DNA of 64,000 nucleotides from Clavelina lepadiformis (Eukaryota; Chordata; Ascidiacea; Aplousobranchia; Clavelinidae): NCBI RefSeq assembly GCF_947623445.1, contig NC_135243.1, positions 21,212,479 to 21,276,478 of the forward strand, read 5' to 3'. Shown piece by piece: positions 54,837 to 64,000 of this stretch (position 1 is its first letter; each line of letters starts with the position of its first letter). The notes under the pieces were generated by a model. It saw only the letters and a program-made list of their open reading frames with translations, ran no database searches and was not told where the DNA came from. The position numbers and the translations under genes were made by a program.

Positions 54837-57800
54837 TTTATGCGTATGTTGTTGTAACACCTTTATATTAAAATTTTATTCATTATTTCAAAATGTGCAT
54901 ACGTTGCTATTAGGTTAGTTAAACCTGATATTCAGCAGCAAATTTACAACTGCTTAAAGCAAAGCAACCTTTGCAAACTGCAAAATGTTTTGAAGTAACA
55001 TTCCTTCCTTTTAACTGACAAGTGCACATCTTAATCTCATTAAACAATGGTCATTCATTTGAGACGATTTATCGTGCTAATCTTTTCAGGTGAACAATAA
55101 TTTGCAAAAGTGTAGAAATCACAGTGCACAGTGCAGTGCTTGTCCGCAGCACTGTGAGAGTGAGTAAACTTGAGAGGGTTCGAGGCTAAACGACTTGGTT
55201 AAGTAAATGTTACAACTTTACTTCCACCCCATTATTTCATAGTTTAGCACAATGCAGTTCTCTTCTCCAACTTTACAGAAACCTGAAGAAACAACTAGTT
55301 AAATATAAACACATGTGGTCACTTCCAAATTAAAGCGTATTTTAGGAAGGAATATACAGCCATCGACATATCAGAAAGTGGTTTGCAACAGGCTTTTTGC
55401 GGTGCTAAGCAAACAAAATGTTAACTCAGATTATCATTAGCCTACTTGTGAGATCAAAGTTGCTCTAGTTCACTGTTTACTGGCCCCAAATACTGTCTTA
55501 AGAAGCTTACTACCTAATGAGAAGTGGACCGGTCAAGCTTTTTATCAACAACTGCTACAACCAACCAGTCTGACAATCTTGGTGGCCTCAGCTATAGGCT
55601 ACGTGATGTTGTGCGCTAATTATTAAGCCGGTGTACAAAGTGAGCCAAGTCACCTGAAACAACTGATCAAAGGGCACATGACTAAACAAACTGGGTAAAC
55701 CTTGTGTTGAAGACAAATACTTACCTGGAAATACTAATTCAGTAAACATTACACCTCGCATATATCAAGAGACAAACCTAATTTTATTATGCTTTTCTGT
55801 CTTAGACGCTATAGTACAGGGGTGGCCAAACTGCGGCTCTTTGAGCCTTCAATTGCGGCTCTTTAATGAATTAGCATTGTTGAATTAGACATGCATTTTC
55901 CCGGTCAAGACGAGTTGTTTGATCAGATTATGAAACAATGCGTTCTATCAGACGTAGTAACAATGGACTCATTGTTAGTAATAATGAAATTACACTCCAA
56001 AAACTACATTATTGTACCGAAGTGTGCTAACTTATACACTGTAGTTAAACACTGTCAGATTGAAGCTGTACGTCAGGGCTGACCTAGTTTTAAGTCTTGG
56101 TTACGTTATACTAATAATTGCAAAAAGAGTTGGTGAAGACTCATAGTATCACCACGCAGCACTAATGTTTATCAATAGCTACACTTCGTTGTGAGTGAAT
56201 AAATTCGAATTTTTATTGTGTTTGTGTTGTGGCTCTTTTAAAACTGGAATTTGTTATATGCGGCTCGAGCATGAAGCCGGTCTGGCCACCCCTGCTATAG
56301 TAGTATTACCCAGCAGAGTTGAGGCTTATTAACAGCAAAAATCTCCCAAATGCGAATCAGCGTTAACTGTCGAATCCAGTATATTGATTCTTGTTTCATT
56401 CAAATTTTAGCCTATACCCTATAACTCCGACAATTTGCAAATGAAAAACAGTTATTTATACAATCAACACCAAGCAGAAAGCTTACAACTTCATTGCTGC
56501 ATGGTAAACGGAAGTCAATAACACCAACCGTAGAAAGGCCTAGACTTTACCAACAACTAAAATTATTGCTCACATGTTTGCTCAAGCCGACTCAACCTTG
56601 TAAAATTTCTATCATCGACTTTTTTATCGTTCTCGAACCGACTTTGTCTTAAATAGGCTCCACTCTGACAACTGCATTAAATCTCAACATTTCGATTTGT
56701 GAAGAGAACAAATTGTACGGTTGCTTTTGTTGTTCTTGGTTTGTTCTGCAGCGCATTGCCCCGCTGGCAAAACGCCATAAATTTCTGGCTACATTTGACC
56801 AACACTGCAAAAACCTGCAACACATGTTAACGTTGACTACACTGTTTGTTTGATTGTCAATATTTACGTGGTTAGCGATCGCTTTATAAGCTAAGCTAGT
56901 GCAATTTACGATGTTATTGTATCAATCAAAACTTAAGGAATTTAGTCCCAGTCTGGCAATGCACATCACAGCATTTTACTGTGCATTGTATTTTCGTCTG
57001 ATTTCAAGGTCATTTGCAAAAAGTTATTTGAAAATGCCACAATTAAAGAAATCACCGTCACGCGTCACGTATTAAACTTATCTGTTGTATTAAATACCTC
57101 CTCATTGTATAAGCGTCGATGTTTGTGCTTGATATGTTCGGACGGGTCGTAATCACTCGTAAATGAAATGGGACATTTTACTGTTTTTGATTTAGTGTCC
57201 AGACGATACAATATTTTTGAAAGATTAATGCTTTTAAAACTGTATAAACCATACAAATCTCTCTATGCTAATAAACGTCAAAACGTTGATGATAGTTCGC
57301 TTTGTAAAACGATGTATGCATGTCATGTCATTCTAGTCATTACCACGACAAAGACTTAGATGTGGCAAGCTCATGTTGACGGAGATTGATTTTATTTATG
57401 GTTTCAAGAAAGGTATCAGTTTAACTGAAAATTCTGAATCTTCTAATGCCAGGCTTTTGTTACATTGATGGTGAACCCCTGCACCATCAATTAAACCCAA
57501 GAAAGCAAATTTATTAAACACCCAAATGCCAAAACCTAATCGACCCTTAAATTACTTAACAACCGCTTTTATAGCATGCAAAAGAGGAGGTTTCAAACTA
57601 TATTGATAAGATTAGAAAGCGCAAAACGTAATATAAACAATGATAACTACCACTAACCGACGAAAACCAGAACACCGTAAAGCAATCATTGCATAATATA
57701 AGCAAACAATTATAAAACAATCAATAAAATCTAAAGTACTAGATAACACGTGACATATTTTCGTCACACCGGTGTATATCACTTAAGAAAGGGCGGCAGG

Positions 57801-58719
57801 TTTGTTTAATAATGTGGTAGAATTTCAAATGCATTCAGATAAGCCCGTCCCTCAAGAGAGATTAATGATTACTTAGTGTCCGAAGTCCAGCTTGACGTCA
57901 TTTATAGCTGAGACCTGAATTAAATTATTATTTGAGCTTTGTGTTGTAGCAGTTTGAGCTGACATTGTTAAAACCTGCAAAACGCCCGGTGGACAGTTTT
58001 CAATTGTAAATAACTCAGCAAACCGTCTCAGAGAACAGTATTTATTGATTTTGGTAGGTAGAGTAGTGTTGGTTAGAGTAGTGATGACATGTCAATTCGT
58101 TAGATTAGGTCTTGTTGTACGGTTTAGGGTTTTTCTGCGAACGTTTGGTGCCTTTTCATGTCTGGTTTTAGTTGCTGCGTCGTGTTAGCACACTTCACGT
58201 CTCTTTTATTGAAGCTGACAAAAGTAAATAAACACTGCTGACTGAATTTCGAATTGCATCAGTTCTTAGTAGCATATAAGGCTAAAAGGTGCAAACAGCA
58301 CCACTTGAGCACCAGAAAATGATGATAAGAAAAAGTTGAGAACTTTCAGTTATTTATATGTAATAGAGTTTGGGATAGGGCGACCAAAAATGTCTAGAAA
58401 AGATATTCAAGGAATAGTTTTGAGCAGCACGAAATGAAAAACGAGAACACCATGACTGACATGATAACAATCATATCCCGCAAAAACAGTGATGTTTTTT
58501 TGCCGTGTTTGTGGTGATTGTCGCTACTTGTTGGTGTAATGTGATATAGGACAGGGATGAAGTGTGATTCAAATTTATAGGTGAGTGACCGTTATAGTCT
58601 ACCGTTACTCCAGGTTATGGGACACTGATATATTTGAGTAATAATTTCAAGGCGGACGCCATTAGCTGTTTATTTCCAGAAAATTTTTATTTTTGATAAA
58701 GTAGGTATAATGATGAAAT
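54837..58719. other. spacer between the divergent LCCL paralogues
   Basis: 3.9 kb holding both promoters and, at 55817-56294, a hAT MITE. No other supported gene. Short plus/minus frames at 57065-57359 overlap each other antisense and have no recognised motif. Confidence 0.5.
55817..56294. mobile_element. hAT-type MITE, copy 2
   Basis: A 478-bp element begins CAGGGGTGGCCAAACTGC, ends CTGGCCACCCCTG, and is flanked by the exact 8-bp target duplication CTATAGTA (55809-55816 and 56295-56302). The interior is close to copy 1 at 20488-21002, with small deletions relative to it. Both keep a stretch that can be read as HFPGQDELFDQIMKQCVLSD (55891 onward here), perhaps a scrap of the parent element's coding region. 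Confidence 0.9.
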
Positions 58720-61700
58720 ATGCATGAAATAATTTTGAAAGTGGCTTTCGTTTTGCTGATTGTAGACATTTCAGATGGTAAGTTTATATTCTTAAAATCT
58801 TTTAACTGTTTTTGTATACAATTTGGCATATTGTTATAGTAGGATTAATGCTATAAAATGCTATAAGCAAAACCTTGTTCATTTAGCTTACAGTATAACA
58901 TCCCAATTCTCATGCCACAAAAAAAAAAATTTATCCCAACTGATAGAAAAAAAATTTGTGTGAAATATTGAAACTGCAATATTATATGATTCAGCGTCGA
59001 CTTTTCCAATGACTTACACATGCGCAACAAATGCCCGTGAACAATACGACATGTTCTTCCCTGTGCAATGCCCAAAGGGTTGTGCTTCTCGTACTTATGG
59101 GGTATGGGGAAACGGAGTCTATACGCGAGACTCGTCCATATGCCGAGCTGCTATTCACGACGGACATATCACCGGTAAAATTGCATATTGTACAAGATTG
59201 ATTTCTTGAAATAATTGTTGCACTTGCTTGCATATAATCTTTTGTCTGTGATTTTTTCATAATTTCGTTATCTTTCAGATGAAGGCGGTGAAGTGATTGT
59301 CTACAAACAGCCAGGCCAACGATCTTATGTTGGTGTAGAAAGAAATTCGATCAGAAGCATATCGTTCGGCTACTGGAGAGGAGCCTTCAGTTTTACTCCG
59401 AAAATTCCAGGTTTTCTATCAGCAAATGACAACGGAGCGTTATTTAGAACCAACGTAGTCGGTTCCAAGCTTCTATTTTAAAAAAAATTTAAAAATTGTC
59501 TTTTTTCCATAAATCCAATAACATCCACGCTACAATATTTCTACGACAGATACTCCTATAACTTGTGAAACGCCGCTTGAAAACGAAAGATTTGATTTGC
59601 TCACTGATTTCCAAATAACTTGTCCACGTGGTTGCCGTGACTCGTCTGCAAACGTTTGGGGAAGCTCTATCTACACCTATCATTCATCCTTATGTAAATC
59701 GGCCATTCACGATGGAAGACTAACAAGTAAACTTCTAATATGTATATTATGGACATTAAGCGTTCATGCTGAAAACTCCAGGCATATTTGTGGATAATAT
59801 TCTAAAGATTTCGCTTGATTCCGTATTCGTTTATGTTTGACTACATCTGCAAATCTATACCTACACCATCAAATTTGTTCCCTTGAATTGTGATATGCGC
59901 ATTTGCTGAATCCGTATTTTCTATCTTTTATGTTCGGAAGTTCTGCTTAGGTTTCAAACAACACTATGACGTATATATTTTGGTGAAATTGATGTCACTC
60001 TTAATTGCAGATGAAGGCGGCCTAGTTACTATTTACAAACAACCAGGTCAGGCTTTGTACAAAGGTGAAGAAAAAAACTCGGTTAAAAGTATATTTATGG
60101 ATTATTCGCACATATCCTTCAGCTTCACGCCGAATGTTTCAAGTAAGAGTAATGATTTAAAGCCTACGGATGAATTTCCAACAGCAACAACAAGCAGACG
60201 ATTATTCTTCATCTGCAAAAATGGCCTGAAAAAAATCAACAAGAGTACAATGATGTATTATGTTTGTGTGCGCTCGTGTTAAGAAGTGGTGCTTGTAATT
60301 ATCTGTTGTAGGTGTTAATGACCAGCCCGTATCTTGCCACATCACCGGTCGTGATAGCAGGTTTACTGTCCAGGCAAGTTTTAACCTGACCTGTCCATCT
60401 GGGTGCGCTAACATTACTGGAAATGTTTGGGGAAGCGGCATCTACACTCAAGATTCCGCAGTTTGCAGGGCTGCTATTCACGATGGAAGAATAAAAAGTG
60501 AGAATGATTTCATTTACTGGTATACTTTTATTTTAGAGACCTTCACTGTATAAAATTTTGGATATGAAAGCTGCAATATACATGCTTTTGTTACTTTTAT
60601 TATACCCGGACTTATAATAACTTATGATCCATGCTTGTATAAATTATAAATATTTACGTGTTCATTGTTAAGAATTTTTCCTTCTGCTTGACAAAATCGA
60701 TCTTTGCAATCCCGATAAACGCATTGTCTAAAAAACGCTACCTTGCATGCATTGCAGATGAAACAGGAGGATCTATAACGTTTTACCGACAGCTTGGTCA
60801 ATCCTCATACATAGGTCTGGAGAGAAATTCGATCAAGAGTCTTCCATATGGATACTGGAAAAAGTCGTTTACGTTTTCGGCAAACCCGCCAGGTCCAATA
60901 AAGGCCTAAGTTTAATATAAACCTGGAAAATTATCTTATAGAAAATTACGAAATTGAGCTGACTGTATCTCACAACTATTGCCCCTGTCTGTAAGCAAGA
61001 GATTCAGTTTTGAGTACAGTAGTTCTGTTGAAAAAGATTTTGTAAAAGAACTTTGTAAACTCTTACTGTCGAACTTGAGCTGCTTAATAACATGAACTTG
61101 GTATAGGCAAAGTAAGAAAACGTACCTTAGTATACAAAACTTTCTCATTTTGTTTTTTTGATATACTCTAGATCCTCCTGACTGTACAACGACCGCTGAA
61201 AACTGGAGATTTTTCAACCAAAATAAGTTTGAATTTTCTTGCATTCCATCGTGTGCCGAGACAACAAACAATATTTGGGGAAATGTTTTTTATACCACAG
61301 AGTCATCGATTTGTAAAGCTGCCATTCACGACGGCAGATTGCTGAGTTAGGACCTTTAAATGTTTTACTGTATATGTATTGTACTATGTACTGTAGAGTT
61401 TATATAGATTATTAGAGAGCTTTTTAACTTAGCTAAAGCTTCATGATAAAAGGCATCACAGTAACATTTAGAACTATTCTTGACCCAGATGCTGATGGTG
61501 GTATTGTCACTGTGTATATTCAGCCAGGTCAACATTCTTATAATGGAACTGAGAGAAACTCTGTGAAAAGTTTACCTTATGGGCATTCTTCATCATCGTT
61601 TAGTTTTACAGTTAATGGAACAGGTAGGATTAGGTGGTGTGCATGACTAAGGAGCTTGTTTAAACCAAACTTTAAAGTTAATGATATGTTGTGTTTGATA

Positions 61701-63141
61701 TATGTGAAATTTTTTCTTCTAAAAGCAATGTTTTTATTTGTATTAAAACTACAACATGTCGTTGATTTTGACAAGGCTTTGTTCAAAAGTTCAAAATTCC
61801 TGTATTGATTGTTGTTTGTGGTTTGCAGATAACGGAGGTGACAGTGATGCTACAACGATCAGTCCAGGTAAAGTTTTATTGCTTTCTGTAGTTATAAATT
61901 ATTTCATAGCAGCTGGCAGAGACTAAATAAGCGACAAATGTTCAAAAATTTTCCGACCTTTCAGACTAAAATAAAATATTTCACACATTTTGGTTCTTCG
62001 CCTTCAAAATATTTTCTCTGGCAGTTGACACATTTCCTCCAAAGGCAATACGATTCTAATGTCATCTCTCCAACTCCTTTTCTTGTAGGGTATCCAACCG
62101 CCTCGTCGCTTATATAGTGACTCAAATAACGTACATTTCAGCATAGTTTTAAACTAAGAAAAGAACTAACTTAAATATCAGTTGGTTTGCAAGTTGCGGG
62201 AATAAAAAACCAGATCCAAAGCGTGGGGATTATGTTTAGATGTTATGAGCGGTCGTATTGTTATAAGAAAATTGGCAAATATTCGCCGCTTAACTCGTCG
62301 AAACGCTTACGACGTATGCACATGCAGCTTAAGAAACGCGTAGTGGAACATCAAGCTATTTTCAGATGTTACCTTTATGGATTGTTCCACCTAGCGGTAT
62401 GTTTTTATGATGCACCAAACCGCCAGAGTACAATACACGTAAAAATGACTGTCCCATTTTTGATAGGTTTTCGTGCTGGTTTTAGCTTTATTGGTGCTGG
62501 ATGCTTACTATGTAGTGAGCAATGAAATTTGCTTAGTGGAAGCTTATGCTTATAAAACATCCTTGTTAAATCTTATGCATCCACTGCACGTCTGAATATG
62601 CTGTAAGGCATGGGGATGCTGTAAGGTATAAGTGCGCCGGTCACTTTATATTAATCTTGTGCCATGGAGGGTCGCAAACCATTATGTTCAAATTGTCAAA
62701 AATACGCCAGCAACAGGGTTACAGATTTCTATGCTTGCGCAAAAAGCTGAAGTCACTTCCGACCAAAAACAACTTGCCCACACGTTTACTTCTAGTAGAC
62801 AAATTAAAGTAGAATAGTGTACTTTTTAAGTAAATTTCGCATACAACATAATAAATATTTCAAAAACTGCCTCTTCAACCAAGTACAACATATGGAGTAT
62901 ATACAGACCTTGTATGTAAGTGTATTTACAGTATGACCACAGTTAATTTGCGAAGTAATGATGTCACAAAGCTCAATTATTTTTTGTAAAAATTTTTATT
63001 ACAGGTCCTAGTGGCGGACAAGACAATGGTTTGTATGCTCTGCTCATAATTCCAATTGTCCTTGCTTTTGTGTTTGGCGGCTTTTTATGGCGGAGGTGGC
63101 GAAGGAGGCAAAGATACGTCAAATATTCTTCTGACGTATAA
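58720..63141 (+). CDS. four-LCCL type I membrane protein, paralogue 3
   Basis: Eleven exons join in phase: 58720-58777, 58995-59174, 59279-59410, 59550-59726, 60011-60142, 60312-60497, 60758-60892, 61172-61345, 61489-61623, 61829-61867, 63005-63141 (494 aa). The eight LCCL half-exons have exactly the lengths of paralogue 2 (180/132, 177/132, 186/135, 174/135). A signal peptide (MHEIILKVAFVLLIVDIS) precedes LCCL1-4; LCCL1 is nearly identical to that of paralogue 2 (FFPVQCPKGCASRTYGVWGN). A 39-nt spacer exon and a long intron precede the terminal exon, which encodes the TM helix (ALLIIPIVLAFVFGGFLW), the basic RRWRRRQR and the tail end SSDV, again a PDZ-type terminus. No stop or frame break was seen in the joined frame. 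Confidence 0.9.
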
Positions 63142-64000
63142 ATTTCACGTAATTGAAAATCCCTAAATATTTCTCACGAGTGTTTGGAATGGTTTATTCT
63201 TTTTTTATTTGAACCGAAAATTTGAGTAGGCTATAAAATACCCAGAAGTCTCCGATCTGACAGCATGAAGGTTTTTGATTGTCAAAATAGACAAAACACA
63301 TGAAGACGAACTATAATGACGTAACTATAATGCAAAATTTACGTTAGAACTGATGTTTTAGAATTTTTTGGCTTGTATCTCTTTCTTAGCAACGTTAAAC
63401 TAAATTTTTGTGATAAAATATCGTCTTCATTATACCGTGTGTCCTACATAAAAACCCTAAATTTGATTTAGGTAACAAATGGATTTACAACAGTTATAAA
63501 ACGAAATAACGGTTATTATCACATCCTCTATAACAGCTTTTTATTGTTGCTGTCTTTTTTAAATTTGAAATATAGACGTTTTGTTTCAGATGAGTGATTT
63601 TATTTTTAAGCGTACTTTTAAAAATATTTACAATCTGCCTTCATAGTAAAGTGTTAATATTTAAGACAAATTACAGTTTCCAGAATATATAACGACACAA
63701 CAAAATTCTAAGTTGATTTTCAACCTACAAAAATCATATTTGAAAAATAGATAATTTGAAAATACAGTATCTATAGGCTTTGGTGGCATACAGGCAATAT
63801 TCCTGTATACTTAAAACGGATTTTTAGCAAATTGAAATCTCTCGTTCTGCTTTGCGTACCATGACGTATCACATATCTTGAAAGTGGAAGGTTACAGAGA
63901 AACTGGGAAGAATTTAGAAATATCGGCAATATATAAGATGTTTTCTTGTACACATAGGGACCATATGCCTATGTACCATTGGACATCACAACAGTAGCTA
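63142..64000. other. 3' flank of LCCL paralogue 3, no gene seen
   Basis: AT-rich sequence to the window end. One minus-strand open frame (63771-63953) has no recognisable domain. Confidence 0.5.

Noticed and set aside
58991-59260. 89-residue minus-strand frame, and its mirror at 54174-54542 plus
   Set aside because: Antisense shadows of the LCCL1 exons of paralogues 3 and 2; they look conserved only because the exons are.
62187-62525. 112-residue plus-strand frame in the long last intron of LCCL paralogue 3
   Set aside because: No splice-compatible position, no LCCL or TM logic, absent from the matching intron of paralogue 2; treated as chance.

Overview
The window reads as animal nuclear DNA: AT-rich, with short multi-exon genes, GT-AG introns and many small non-autonomous transposons. 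A complete junctophilin gene makes it metazoan. Short introns, tandem paralogues and multi-LCCL membrane proteins suggest an invertebrate chordate, most likely an ascidian tunicate. That taxonomic call is inference; no species-diagnostic sequence was found.

Layout. (1) 1-2.4 kb, minus: 5' end of a 12-TM sugar-transporter-like (MFSD4/NaGLT1-type) gene with a Mutator-like (MULE) element in an intron. (2) 2.5-13.7 kb, minus: a tandem array of an unnamed family carrying two copies of a domain of the form FTQxSIxxxF-G ... IRVxxxNGxYYx-[I/L]DNRRLYVFR, each followed by a Cys/His cluster (GCHV...HCxCxCG). There are two multi-exon genes (4863-8263 and 11008-13684) and two decayed partial copies (about 2.57-3.55 and 9.7-9.82 kb), within a segmental duplication. 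(3) 14.7-17.7 kb: a broken Ty3/gypsy-type LTR retrotransposon. (4) 20.5-24.5 kb: a hAT-type MITE, then a decayed LCCL gene containing an 800-bp element with 6-bp target duplications. (5) 27.4-31.3 kb, minus: an intact four-LCCL membrane protein gene. (6) 34.7-40.7 kb, minus: complete 11-exon junctophilin (about 950 aa). (7) 43.8-46.4 kb, minus: an intronless 872-aa nucleotidyltransferase-like/TPR protein, with a small relic of a paralogue at 47.5-47.6 kb. (8) 48.6-50.6 kb: a short LTR element with identical LTRs, so a very recent insertion. (9) 51.2-54.8 kb (minus) and 58.7-63.1 kb (plus): two head-to-head four-LCCL membrane protein genes with almost identical exon structures, separated by 3.9 kb holding a second hAT MITE.

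The genes do not form one pathway. Two local families have expanded: the four-LCCL type I membrane proteins (three whole genes plus one relic) and the double-DNRRL proteins. The latter is the best candidate for an undescribed system. Its domain resembles ParB/sulfiredoxin-type folds in pattern only, joined to a putative metal-binding Cys/His cluster, an acidic linker and a hydrophobic segment; one paralogue ends in a CaaX-like CVLQ. Exon borders were set by hand from GT-AG sites, reading phase and paralogue comparison, without transcript data.
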